Notes under the pieces: model-generated | What the model was told of the DNA's origin: nothing | The model's database searches: none | What the model saw: the letters and a program-made list of their open reading frames with translations, nothing else | Position numbers and translations under genes: made by a program | Shown: piece after piece, positions 27,349 through 36,004 of the stretch | Numbering within the stretch: the stretch's first letter is position 1 | How the letters are laid out: every line of letters begins with the position of its first letter | From: Acidimicrobiaceae bacterium | GTDB lineage: Bacteria; Actinomycetota; Acidimicrobiia; Acidimicrobiales; Ilumatobacteraceae | NCBI GenBank assembly: GCA_003569125.1 | Contig: BGOG01000001.1 | Coordinates: forward strand, 1-64,000 | Direction: 5' to 3' | DNA length: 64,000 bases

Positions 27349-28656
27349 GTGAGTTTGTTTCCAAAATCAAGATCTGTCGATACTCGCGATTTCGAGCCGT
27401 CAAAAACCCCGCTTACGGCAAAATACGGTTTGCCCGACAGAGTTAGTTTTTGTCAGCGATGCGTGACGTCAAACCAAAAACCGATCTCGGCGATCGAATT
27501 TCAACACACCTCTGGCTCGGTGAAGCAAGCGATTCATATTGATGATCAAAATATTTGTGATGCCTGTCGTGTCGCTGAAAAGAAATCTCTAATTGACTGG
27601 GATGCGAGAGACGCCGAACTGCGCGAACTGTGCGACAGACATCGCAGCAGCGACGGATCATACGATTGTCTTGTGCCGGGATCGGGTGGCAAAGATAGTT
27701 TCGTCGCAGCCCACATGCTGAAATATAAATACGGAATGCACCCGCTGACGGTGACATGGGCGCCGCATGTTTACACCGAATGGGGCTGGCGAAACTTTCA
27801 GCGTTGGATTCACGCAGGTTTTGATAATTACCTGTGCACGCCAAATGGTCGCGTACATCGACTTTTGACACGGCTGGCAGTCGAGAATCTTTTTCATCCA
27901 TTTCAAGCTTTTATTCTTGGGCAAAAATCTCTGGCGCCGAAGATGGCTGTATTGCATCAAATACCTTTGGTTTTTTACGGAGAGAACGAAGCAGAATACG
28001 GAAACCCAATCGGTGATGCCGACTCTGCCAAGAGATCATGGAAATATTTTTCCGCCCCGGAAAAGTCTTCGATCCATCTGGGTGGTACTTCGATCAAAGA
28101 TCTCACGACTGATTTTGGTCTAGAAGATGTTGACCTGGATCCTTACCTACCAGCCAATCCGGCAGGACTCGAAAAACTTGGCATCGAAGTTCACTATCTC
28201 GGCTATTACGTCAAGTGGCATCCGCAAAGTTGCTACTACTACTCAGTCGAACACGGCGGATTCGAAGCATCGCCCGAGCGCACGCCGGGCACGTACAGCA
28301 AGTACAACTCGATTGATGATCGCATCGATGACTTTCACTACTACACGACTTTTATTAAATACGGAATCGGTCGCGCAACCTATGATGCTGCTCAAGAGAT
28401 TCGCTCGGGAGACATAAATCGTGAAGAAGGCGTGGCACTCGTGCAACGATTTGACGGCGAATATCCGACCCGATTCTCGGACGAAATATTTGCGTACTTA
28501 AGTATCCCAGAGAAAGAATTTCCACAAGCCTCAAAAATGTTCGAGCAGCCAATTATGGATCGCACCTATTTCAATAACCTCGCCGACTCGTTTCGCTCAC
28601 CACATTTATGGTCGTACAATAAAGGGCAGTGGTCTCTTCGTTACCAAGTCAAGTAA
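27349..28656 (+). CDS. N-acetyl sugar amidotransferase 2 (PtmG/PseA/WbpG family)
   Basis: A second, longer (435-residue) member of the family. Its N-terminus has an extra 35 residues, then the four-cysteine site (CQRCVTSN ... CDAC), the PP-loop PGSGGKDSFVAAHML near residue 110 with the canonical Ser, FYGENEAEYGN, and FIKYGIGRATYDAAQEIRSG. A 40-base gap separates it from HisF 1. The GTG at 27349 has a ribosome-binding sequence (acgagg) immediately next to it, and TTG at 27355 is a possible alternative. It differs from copy 1 in many positions, so it likely acts on another acetamido group or another sugar. Confidence 0.88.
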   Translation: MSLFPKSRSVDTRDFEPSKTPLTAKYGLPDRVSFCQRCVTSNQKPISAIEFQHTSGSVKQAIHIDDQNICDACRVAEKKSLIDWDARDAELRELCDRHRSSDGSYDCLVPGSGGKDSFVAAHMLKYKYGMHPLTVTWAPHVYTEWGWRNFQRWIHAGFDNYLCTPNGRVHRLLTRLAVENLFHPFQAFILGQKSLAPKMAVLHQIPLVFYGENEAEYGNPIGDADSAKRSWKYFSAPEKSSIHLGGTSIKDLTTDFGLEDVDLDPYLPANPAGLEKLGIEVHYLGYYVKWHPQSCYYYSVEHGGFEASPERTPGTYSKYNSIDDRIDDFHYYTTFIKYGIGRATYDAAQEIRSGDINREEGVALVQRFDGEYPTRFSDEIFAYLSIPEKEFPQASKMFEQPIMDRTYFNNLADSFRSPHLWSYNKGQWSLRYQVK

Positions 28657-29456
28657 ATTCGCTTACTCCGCGACAAATTCTTCGGATCATCGCCCGACTT
28701 GACATCAAGGGCGCGAACTTAATAAAAGGAATCCACCTTGAAGGCTTGCGGGTTGTCGGCGACCCACAGGCGCACGCTGAAAAGTATTACAACGACGGCG
28801 CCGACGAAATTATCTACATGGACACCGTTGCCAGTCTGTATGGAAGAAATAATTTATTGGATGTCGTGACCCGCGCGACCGAACATGTTTTTGTACCAAT
28901 GACCGTTGGCGGCGGAATCAGATCGGTTGAAGATGCTCGAGCACTACTTCGCGCCGGAGCCGACAAAGTGGCGATCAATACGGCTGCAGTGAAAGATCCA
29001 AGTTTGATCACAAAAATTTCCGATGTCTGGGGATCTTCAACCATTGTCTTGTCGATTGAAGCAAAGCAAACTGCACCAGGCAAATGGGAGGCTTACACAG
29101 ATAACGGGCGTGAGCGAACCGGTCTAGATGTTGTGCAGTGGGCAGAGCAAGGTGCCCAGTTGGGCGCCGGAGAAATTTTTCTGACTTCTGTCGATCAAGA
29201 AGGTACAAAAAACGGTTTCGATTGCCAACTAGTTGGTGCAGTAACAAAATCAGTTGACATACCAGTGGTGGCAAGCGGTGGATTCGGCAAATTAGAGCAC
29301 CTGAAAGAGTTGATGCAAGTCAGCAAACCAACTGGTGTCGCGATCGCCGATTCATTGCACTATAAAAAGTTCAATTTCAATGAGATAAGGGCATTTTGCA
29401 TCTCGAATAATATTGCCACAAGGCAACGGTCGGCAGATGAAAAGATTAATCAATGA
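28629..29456 (+). CDS. hisF: HisF-type ammonia-channel subunit 2
   Basis: A HisF homologue of 275 residues whose GTG start lies 28 bases inside the second amidotransferase gene. It keeps the N-terminal RLDIKG with the Asp11 equivalent, EGLRVVGDPQ, VGGGIRSVEDA, RAGADKVAINT, TSVDQEGTKNGFD and VASGGFGKLEHL. The position of catalytic Asp130 is Glu here (LSIEAKQT), whereas HisF 1 has Asp. This argues against imidazole-glycerol-phosphate cyclase activity. It probably serves amidotransferase 2 and would need to borrow the single HisH. Confidence 0.87.
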   Translation: MVSSLPSQVNSLTPRQILRIIARLDIKGANLIKGIHLEGLRVVGDPQAHAEKYYNDGADEIIYMDTVASLYGRNNLLDVVTRATEHVFVPMTVGGGIRSVEDARALLRAGADKVAINTAAVKDPSLITKISDVWGSSTIVLSIEAKQTAPGKWEAYTDNGRERTGLDVVQWAEQGAQLGAGEIFLTSVDQEGTKNGFDCQLVGAVTKSVDIPVVASGGFGKLEHLKELMQVSKPTGVAIADSLHYKKFNFNEIRAFCISNNIATRQRSADEKINQ

Positions 29457-30493
29457 ATCTTGAACTGAAGCATTACAACTCGTTCACGAATGACGTCATA
29501 ATCGTCGACGGTTTTTGGGGTGGTGGCAAATCAGTTGTCACCTCAATAGTTGGTTCTCTAACCGGTGTCGAGAAAAAGAAAGTTGACGGCATTTACGAAT
29601 ATATATGTATCACACATTCTGTCGGCAAGATGAGCGACGACGCCGCCGAAACATTGCTTAAAATTTATGCGGATCACACTCAATACAACAATCTCATTGG
29701 GCGTGAAGTAAATCTTCGCTGGTCTGACGACACCGGACTTCGAAACAATCCGGGCAGCCTTGCCTACTTTGGTCGCCTGTTTCACAGAGGTGGCGACTCG
29801 GTGATTGATGTAATTAATTCAAAAAATCTCGCTCTGCTGATTGCCTCGCACGGGTTGTTCTCGGTTTCAAACCTGCTTTTTGAGGCTTACGGCTCTCGAA
29901 TGAAGTTAATTGAAGTGGTTCGACATCCAGTTCATCTATTTCATAATGTTCGTGGTTACATCGCGAATTTTGAACGAGCACGAGAATTTACGCTTTCATT
30001 CGACCATAAGGGGGAAAAAATTCCTTGGTTCGCAGCGTCATGGGCGGATGAGTTTGCAGAGTCGTCGATTGCCGACCGTGCTCTTTTGTCAATCTCGAGA
30101 ATCCAGAAATCCGTGATTGATCTAATAGATTCACTTGCCAAAACTGACAAGCCGTTGCTTGTGCTCGCCTTTGAACAAGCAGTGATCAACCCGACCGAGA
30201 CGATCGACAAGCTTGAGAAGTTTCTTGACAGAACCAGCACTAAACGAACGAAGCGTGTGCTCAAACAACAGTCCCTGCCGCGAGCACAAATTTCGGCCGG
30301 CAAATCAACTTCGTCATTTTCTTTCGTCTCAACTTCTTCGTCGACTGAAAAAGAAATCTATTCACAAATTACTGAAGCTATTCAGAGTCTTGCCGGCGAA
30401 AAAGCAATTAAAGAATTTCGAGAAACGATCAAGAACTACAACTCTCGATGGGCAAGCCCTCTGAATGAGCTTGAATCACTTTGGTCTAAATGA
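29453..30493 (+). CDS. P-loop protein resembling sulfotransferases, unknown substrate
   Basis: A 346-residue protein with an N-terminal nucleotide-binding loop (VDGFWGGGKSVVTS near residue 18) and a segment LIEVVRHPVHLFHNVRGYI near residue 152 that resembles the 3'-phosphate-binding motif of PAPS-dependent sulfotransferases. The remainder is helical and the tail is Ser-rich. A Gly-rich GGGGKS-like loop is closer to kinases than to most sulfotransferases, so another phosphoryl or sulfuryl transfer is possible. It overlaps HisF 2 and the next gene by four bases each, so it belongs to the glycan operon. Function is not established. Confidence 0.6.
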   Translation: MNLELKHYNSFTNDVIIVDGFWGGGKSVVTSIVGSLTGVEKKKVDGIYEYICITHSVGKMSDDAAETLLKIYADHTQYNNLIGREVNLRWSDDTGLRNNPGSLAYFGRLFHRGGDSVIDVINSKNLALLIASHGLFSVSNLLFEAYGSRMKLIEVVRHPVHLFHNVRGYIANFERAREFTLSFDHKGEKIPWFAASWADEFAESSIADRALLSISRIQKSVIDLIDSLAKTDKPLLVLAFEQAVINPTETIDKLEKFLDRTSTKRTKRVLKQQSLPRAQISAGKSTSSFSFVSTSSSTEKEIYSQITEAIQSLAGEKAIKEFRETIKNYNSRWASPLNELESLWSK

Positions 30494-31644
30494 GACGCCT
30501 CTGGCGACTACTCAAGTCGCTGACAAGACTTCGCTGGAGAATACTTCCGCCACGCCACAAACCAGTTCTACTTTATTTCGTTACAGGGGCAGATGTAATC
30601 GCTCCATATTTTACATCGGATGAATTTCAAGTATTGGACCTTCGAGAATCTGAAGTCAATCTCTGGGTGGCGTTGCGATGTTTGTTAGATCGAGACCTGA
30701 GTGCACAAAACTATGCGCTTATCTACATAAAAATCGTCAAACCAAAACTAGTCATTACTTTCATTGACAACTTTCCGGCTTTTTTTCAGGTCAAGAACCA
30801 CTTCCCTGAGATCACGACCGTCCTGATCCAAAATGGTGTTCGTGTTGATCCGCGTGATCTGTTTGAAACTGCATCTGAAGCCTCGGGCTCGAACAAAAAC
30901 TGCGTCGACAAGATGTTCGTTTTTGGTTCGGCAATCGGTGCGATATATGCCAAATACACTGACGGCGAAATTGTTCCGATTGGAAGTTTTAAAAATAATT
31001 TGGTGCCATACACAAAATCCAAGACACGAACGGTCGCATATATCTCGACCTACCGGTCTGGGCTCGCCAGAACGACCGTCATTCCAGATTCGCTTCCCGG
31101 ATTTCCAATTCAATACGGTGAGATAGTAGATCGCCGCGAGCAGACGATAATTTTTCTCGCCAATTTTTGTAAAAAAAATGATCTCGGCCTGGTGATCATC
31201 GGCAAAGATGAAAACTTTGAGGGTGAGAAGAATTATTACAGAGGGTTGCTAAAAGATTTTTCCTGGAAGATTGCGCAGCGACAGACTACGACAATTAATT
31301 ACGCGGTGGTGGACGAATCAGAAATTGTTGTTTTCACGAGCAGCACACTCGGATACGAGTCACTGGCCCGTGGCAAAAAAACTGCGGCGTTTCTCATCGA
31401 TGCCGAAATTATTGATTCGCCCTCTATCAAGTTCGGCTGGCCGGTGTCGTTGCCTGATGAGGGAAAGTTTTGGACAAATCGACTTGACGAAAAACGATTT
31501 ACAGAAATCTTGGATTATCTCGTCAACGCATCCAGTGACGACTGGGAGAAGGTTCGTTCCGAAACGATGCGTGAAATTATTAATTATGATCCGGGCAACT
31601 CACAATTTGTCGCAATGGTTCAAGCAATGCGCGCCAGTTGGTAG
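30490..31644 (+). CDS. putative surface-carbohydrate transferase, unrecognised family
   Basis: I cannot name this 384-residue protein with certainty. After a basic, helical N-terminus (MRRLWRLLKSLTRLRWR) it alternates hydrophobic strands and helices in a two-domain layout like GT-B transferases. A C-terminal motif VVFTSSTLGYESLARGKKTAAF near residue 275 resembles the donor-site region of CMP-sugar or polysaccharide glycerophosphate transferases. It lacks membrane helices. Start overlaps the previous stop (ATGA). A role in adding an acidic sugar is a guess from position next to CMP-sugar synthesis genes. Confidence 0.55.
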   Translation: MRRLWRLLKSLTRLRWRILPPRHKPVLLYFVTGADVIAPYFTSDEFQVLDLRESEVNLWVALRCLLDRDLSAQNYALIYIKIVKPKLVITFIDNFPAFFQVKNHFPEITTVLIQNGVRVDPRDLFETASEASGSNKNCVDKMFVFGSAIGAIYAKYTDGEIVPIGSFKNNLVPYTKSKTRTVAYISTYRSGLARTTVIPDSLPGFPIQYGEIVDRREQTIIFLANFCKKNDLGLVIIGKDENFEGEKNYYRGLLKDFSWKIAQRQTTTINYAVVDESEIVVFTSSTLGYESLARGKKTAAFLIDAEIIDSPSIKFGWPVSLPDEGKFWTNRLDEKRFTEILDYLVNASSDDWEKVRSETMREIINYDPGNSQFVAMVQAMRASW

Positions 31645-31700
31645 CACTAACAATTATTTTGTAGATTCCCGACTAGCGTTATCCGCAACAAACAGGGAGC

Positions 31701-32630
31701 GTGACTTTGCAAGTATTGATATCCACATCAAGTTTCAACTTGGCAAACTTCGCACAACTAGAAAATCTGAAAACAGCCGGTGTCGAAGTCAAGCTCAACC
31801 CGTTTGAGGCGCGACTAACCGAAGATCAAGTCATCGAGTTGCTCGGCACCAACACCATTGGCCTGATCGCGGGGCTTGAACCGCTGACAAAAAATGTTTT
31901 GCAATCCGCAAAATCGCTCAAGGTTATTGCCCGGGTCGGAACAGGCTTAGACAGCGTTGATCTTGCCGCCGCAAAACAACTCGGAATCTCGGTTTTGAAT
32001 ACACCTGACGCACCTACCAAAGCAGTTGCTGAATTGACGGTTGCCCACATTTTGGGTTTGTTAAGACATCTCTCCAAAGCAGATCGCCAAATTCGCAGTG
32101 GTGTCTGGAAAGGTCTAATGGGCTCGCTGCTTGAGACCAAAACAGTTGGTCTTGTTGGCTTTGGCAGAATCGGTAAACGCGTTGCAACTCTGCTTTCTGC
32201 GTTCGGTGCCTCGGTAATTATCAGTGATGCACAAGTCAAAGCCAGTGATTTTCAGAATCTTGAGTTGGATGAACTTTGTGCCAAGGCAGATATTCTCAGT
32301 CTGCATTTACCATACAACGAGTCAACTCATCACATAATTAATGAAAAGCGAATAAATCTAATGAAGAAGGGCTCGTACATCGTAAATATTTCTCGCGGAG
32401 GATTAATCGATGAGACGATGTTGCTCGGCGCATTGAAGTCTGGACATATTGCTGGTGCTGCGCTGGACTGTTTCGAACAAGAGCCATATGAAGGCGAATT
32501 GCGAAATCTCGAGAATGTTCAGATCACCGCACATATGGGTTCATACGCCCGTGAAACTCGCGACTTGATGGAGCAAGAGGCGAGTAATTTATTGGTCAAC
32601 GCACTACGAGAAATGAACCTGATCAAATGA
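31701..32630 (+). CDS. D-2-hydroxyacid dehydrogenase (phosphoglycerate dehydrogenase-like)
   Basis: A 309-residue NAD-dependent dehydrogenase of the SerA-like family. The dinucleotide motif VGLVGFGRIGKRVA is near residue 150, the substrate-binding arginine is in NISRGGLID, the glutamate in CFEQEP and the catalytic histidine in TAHMGS. The C-terminal ACT domain of true serine-pathway enzymes is absent. GTG at 31701 follows a good ribosome binding site (caggga). It overlaps the KdsB-type gene by four bases, so its product probably feeds the same sugar acid, for example by oxidising or reducing an alpha-hydroxy or keto group. Substrate unknown. Confidence 0.85.
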   Translation: MTLQVLISTSSFNLANFAQLENLKTAGVEVKLNPFEARLTEDQVIELLGTNTIGLIAGLEPLTKNVLQSAKSLKVIARVGTGLDSVDLAAAKQLGISVLNTPDAPTKAVAELTVAHILGLLRHLSKADRQIRSGVWKGLMGSLLETKTVGLVGFGRIGKRVATLLSAFGASVIISDAQVKASDFQNLELDELCAKADILSLHLPYNESTHHIINEKRINLMKKGSYIVNISRGGLIDETMLLGALKSGHIAGAALDCFEQEPYEGELRNLENVQITAHMGSYARETRDLMEQEASNLLVNALREMNLIK

Positions 32631-33373
32631 AGACAATCGCAATAATTCCGGCTCGACTCGCCAGCACTAGATTTCCGAACAAGCCCCTTGCGCAAATACT
32701 TGGCAAGTCGATGATTCAACACATTGTCGAGCGCGTGAAACTTTGTAAAGAAATTGACGAAGTGGTCGTCGCCACATGCGATCAAGAGATCGTTGAACAT
32801 GTGCAATCGCTCGGCCACAAAGCAATAATCACGAGCAACCTGCATGAACGGGCTTCTGACAGGTGCGCTGAAGCAATTTCAAAAATCGAGAACGCCGACT
32901 CGACATCTTTTGACGTCGTGGTGATGGTGCAGGGTGACGAACCAATGACCGACCCGCGAATGATTTCTGATGTATTGCAGCCATTCACGGATGATCCGAA
33001 GTTAGAAGTCGTCAACCTGTACGCCGACATTCAACCAGGAGAATTTAATAGTCCGAACTGCGTCAAAGTTGTGATGGACCTTGTCGGGAATGCCTTATAT
33101 ATGTCACGTGCTCCCATCCCGGTATCCACAGATGGCGTTGAGCGCCCATCGGGTAAGCAACTCGGACTGATCGCTTTCCGGCGCAGTGCTCTGCAAAAAT
33201 TCACCGAGCTAGAACCAACACCGTTAGAAATCTATGAGTCGGTTGACATGCTCAGGTTTCTCGAACATGGGATCAAAATTCGAATGAAACGAACCGCGTA
33301 TCGCACACACGCCGTGGATATTCCCGCGGACATTAACGAGGTTGAGCGTTTGATGAACTCGAAAACTAATTAA
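32627..33373 (+). CDS. kdsB: KdsB-like CMP-ulosonate (Kdo-type) synthetase
   Basis: A 248-residue cytidylyltransferase of the KdsB family, which activates Kdo or 8-amino-Kdo with CMP. The N-terminus has IIPARLASTRFPNKPLAQILGKSMIQH, followed by HERASDRCAEA near residue 72, MVQGDEPM near residue 104, and RAPIPV. Length is typical. In Shewanella, KdsB is encoded with KdnA and KdnB and prefers the 8-amino sugar. Here it is separated from kdnAB by 23 kb and lies in the second cluster, coupled to a hydroxyacid dehydrogenase. True Kdo synthesis for LPS is unlikely in this organism. Confidence 0.85.
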   Translation: MKTIAIIPARLASTRFPNKPLAQILGKSMIQHIVERVKLCKEIDEVVVATCDQEIVEHVQSLGHKAIITSNLHERASDRCAEAISKIENADSTSFDVVVMVQGDEPMTDPRMISDVLQPFTDDPKLEVVNLYADIQPGEFNSPNCVKVVMDLVGNALYMSRAPIPVSTDGVERPSGKQLGLIAFRRSALQKFTELEPTPLEIYESVDMLRFLEHGIKIRMKRTAYRTHAVDIPADINEVERLMNSKTN

Positions 33374-33380
33374 TTTATAA

Positions 33381-35270
33381 ATGTATAAAATTTTTGAGAA
33401 TAATTCATCAATACTGAAAATTTGGGATACTGACCAATCTTTGACTAATGGCGACGAGTCATTGCTGCTTTGGCAAAACTTCGCCGGAACCGAACATCCG
33501 CCGGACGCAGTTTCTATCAGTGATGTTTTAGAACAAAACGCCGACGCGATCAGATCAAAGATTCTCTCCTTTATTTACAATGTCGGGGAGAACATCGCCA
33601 ATTCTTCGAAAACGAAACTCGATTTTGAGCCGGGCTTTGATTATTTTTGGATGACACAGTTTCAATCTCGACCATACACACAGTCTGCGCAGTTGAATAC
33701 CTTGGCGAAAGTTTTCGCACTGATAGAAATTATCAACGAGCACAAATTCGAACAGATCCAAATCTGCACAGCAGACCCAAATTTGAGCAAGATTATTTTT
33801 TCGATCGCCAGATCAAATTATTTGGGGTTCAAAGAAATTTCATTCAACGGAACTTTCACTGCGACCAGCGTCAAATCACAATTTAAGTATGCAATACCAA
33901 AACCGATACTCGCGATGATCGCCTTATGGCAACAATCTCGAGTCGCAAAAAAACTTCAAACTGACGGGGCATCACCTGCTCTCTCAGGCTCGATTTCGTT
34001 TTTTGATTACTGGTACCGCTTCGGATCAACAGCCAACGAAAAACGAGAATTTGAATCACAATATTGGACAAATTTGGTAGAAGAACTGCAGAACATAGAG
34101 GTGAATTGGCTGCACAATCTCGTCGATCAGCACACCAAATCTGAATTAAGGGGCGTTAGTTCTTTAAAAAATGACTTCAATCTTGCAAATGCCAAAAATC
34201 GGCACTCAATAATCGACTCAATCAATGAGCCGACAGTTATTTTAAAATCAGCAAAAAGTTATTTGAGACTTTTGATTCAAACGCGTCGTCTCTGGAAGTA
34301 CGAGCCTGCATTTGTGCTCGAAGAAACATCGACGAATTTTTGGCCGATTTTCAAAAATGAATGGCTCAATTCACTGCGTGGATACGAGGCAATGATCAAT
34401 TGCGTTAGATTTCATCGACTCGAATCTATTTTGCAGCGATTACCAAAACAGCAAATCGGCTTTTATCTGATCGAGAACCAGCCGTGGGAAATGGCGCTTA
34501 TCCATCTTTGGCGTAAACACGGTCACGGTCAACTTGTTGGTGTTGCCCACTCAACAGTCAGGTTTTGGGATCTGCGACTGATGTCTGACCCGCACAGGTT
34601 TTTAGACGATGCCAAAAACACGATGCCAAGACCCAATTTGGTTGCAGTTAATGGGCCCCTTGCGCGTGCATCGCTAGTTGCTGCCGGATACCCAGAAAAT
34701 GAACTGGTGGATGTTGAAGCATTGATGTATCAACACTTGGCAAATGCACCAACTATTGATCGACACAAACTTGGCAAATCAACGAAGCCAACAACGATTT
34801 TGGTTGCGACAGATTTTCTCGACAGTGCAACTCGAACGCAGATGAAACTGCTCAACGAATTTCTTGAATTCACAGAATCAAAAAATATTCGGGTGTTACT
34901 GAAACCGCACTGGAGTCAAACATTTAAAGATCTTCATTCGAGTATCGAAGTCGTCTCAGGCAAACAAGACCTTGCGACTTACTTTGATCAATGTGATGTT
35001 TTATACTGCAGTGCGATCACTTCGGCAGTAATCGATGGTGTGTGTGCCGGCGTACCGGTTATTCAATGTTTGGATCCACTGTCATTCAACCTCAGCCCAC
35101 TTCGCGGTCGTGCCGAAATACAAGTTGTTCGAACGACCGACGAACTCAAGGATGCGCTGAATAGTTTGGGCGATTCACCACCATTTATTGAGCCGAGCAC
35201 ACTATTTAATCTTGACTCTCAGATCCCCAGATGGAGAGCGCTTATCGCGACACACGCAACCACGAAATAA
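33381..35270 (+). CDS. large putative surface-glycan transferase (LIC12162-like)
   Basis: A 629-residue soluble protein resembling the LIC12162-type putative transferases that occur in surface carbohydrate clusters. The C-terminal half has a GT-B-like pattern: GQLVGVAHSTVRFWDLRLM near residue 390, VAVNGPLARASLVAAGYPENEL, ILVATDF, VLLKPHWSQTF near residue 512, and the acceptor/donor motif LYCSAITSAVIDGVCAGVPVIQCLD near residue 545. There is no membrane helix. The gene is AT-richer by eye than the housekeeping genes. Because it directly follows the CMP-sugar synthetase, a CMP-ulosonate transferase role is plausible but unproven. Confidence 0.6.
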   Translation: MYKIFENNSSILKIWDTDQSLTNGDESLLLWQNFAGTEHPPDAVSISDVLEQNADAIRSKILSFIYNVGENIANSSKTKLDFEPGFDYFWMTQFQSRPYTQSAQLNTLAKVFALIEIINEHKFEQIQICTADPNLSKIIFSIARSNYLGFKEISFNGTFTATSVKSQFKYAIPKPILAMIALWQQSRVAKKLQTDGASPALSGSISFFDYWYRFGSTANEKREFESQYWTNLVEELQNIEVNWLHNLVDQHTKSELRGVSSLKNDFNLANAKNRHSIIDSINEPTVILKSAKSYLRLLIQTRRLWKYEPAFVLEETSTNFWPIFKNEWLNSLRGYEAMINCVRFHRLESILQRLPKQQIGFYLIENQPWEMALIHLWRKHGHGQLVGVAHSTVRFWDLRLMSDPHRFLDDAKNTMPRPNLVAVNGPLARASLVAAGYPENELVDVEALMYQHLANAPTIDRHKLGKSTKPTTILVATDFLDSATRTQMKLLNEFLEFTESKNIRVLLKPHWSQTFKDLHSSIEVVSGKQDLATYFDQCDVLYCSAITSAVIDGVCAGVPVIQCLDPLSFNLSPLRGRAEIQVVRTTDELKDALNSLGDSPPFIEPSTLFNLDSQIPRWRALIATHATTK

Positions 35271-35279
35271 ATAACCGAG

Positions 35280-35309
35280 AATTAAGTGCAATTAACTAGA
35301 ATTAAATAG
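35280..35309. repeat. three tandem 10-bp units before a gene start
   Basis: Three 10-base units (aattaagtgc, aattaactag, aattaaatag) lie between the large transferase gene and the next GTG at 35309. The last unit runs into that start codon. They leave little room for a ribosome binding site. Confidence 0.8.
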
Positions 35310-36004
35310 TGTCATTCGAAGAAAACTTCTCTGAGACTGATTCAAGGCTGAAGCTTTTCGCTGTTGAACAACAAGTTTTTCAGTTCACTGCAGAACTCTT
35401 GACTCTAATTATCAAAACGACGATCGACTCACAACAAAACTGCAATGTGATTGTTGCTGCCGGTAGATCAATCACAAAATCTCTCGAATGCCTGTTGCCT
35501 CGGTCAATCAAATGGCAAAACGTGAACTGGTTTCTTGCTGACGAGCGATGCGTAGCAATCGACGACCCACAACGGAATGATCTGCAAATCCGTCGAGTAT
35601 TGCAACAGACTCTTGGTGACGAATATGGAACGGTGCATAGCCCACGAACCGACATAGATCTTGAAGAAGCAGTCAAAGAATATGCAACTAGAATTAACCA
35701 AATCACTATGTTTGACTTTTGTGTTTTAGGTATGGGCGATGATGGCCACATCGCAAGCCTTTTGCCAGATCATTGGGCCCTTGATTCAAGCGACAAATGT
35801 TGTCTAGTCAACGACTCGCCGAACCCGCCAAGCCAAAGAATTACCCTTTCAATGTCCGCCTTGCGTAATTCAAAGAATCGAATTGTTGTCACTGCTGGCG
35901 CCAATAAAAAACAAGCCGTGCGCAATTTCAGAAATAATTCACGGACACCAGTGAGAATTTTCGAACCTACAACGATCGTCTTAGATCACGCGGCATCACA
36001 ATGA
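35309..36004 (+). CDS. pgl: 6-phosphogluconolactonase-family protein
   Basis: A 231-residue member of the Pgl/DevB family, which hydrolyses 6-phosphogluconolactone; the fold is shared with glucosamine-6-phosphate deaminase. Seen: VAAGRSITK near residue 52 in place of the usual SGGxTP, the FLADERCV strand with RNDLQIRR, and GMGDDGHIASLLPDH near residue 146 with Ile instead of the common Thr. The end has ITLSMSAL and TAGANKKQA. It starts with GTG and overlaps the cytidylyltransferase gene by four bases. A pentose-phosphate enzyme inside a sugar-nucleotide operon is odd; a specialised sugar-lactone or amino-sugar role is possible. Confidence 0.75.
   Translation: MSFEENFSETDSRLKLFAVEQQVFQFTAELLTLIIKTTIDSQQNCNVIVAAGRSITKSLECLLPRSIKWQNVNWFLADERCVAIDDPQRNDLQIRRVLQQTLGDEYGTVHSPRTDIDLEEAVKEYATRINQITMFDFCVLGMGDDGHIASLLPDHWALDSSDKCCLVNDSPNPPSQRITLSMSALRNSKNRIVVTAGANKKQAVRNFRNNSRTPVRIFEPTTIVLDHAASQ

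Noticed and set aside
25902-29456. HisH and HisF genes as evidence for histidine biosynthesis
   Set aside because: No other his gene is nearby, HisF 2 lacks the catalytic Asp, and both are coupled to sugar amidotransferases, so a sugar role is far more likely.
32627-33373. KdsB as proof of a Gram-negative LPS organism
   Set aside because: No KdsA, LpxA-D, WaaA or Lpt gene is seen, and many genes are typically actinobacterial.
35309-36004. Glucosamine-6-phosphate deaminase as the identity of this gene
   Set aside because: The GMGDDGHIAS motif and the LADERCV strand fit the lactonase branch better, though the loops are atypical.
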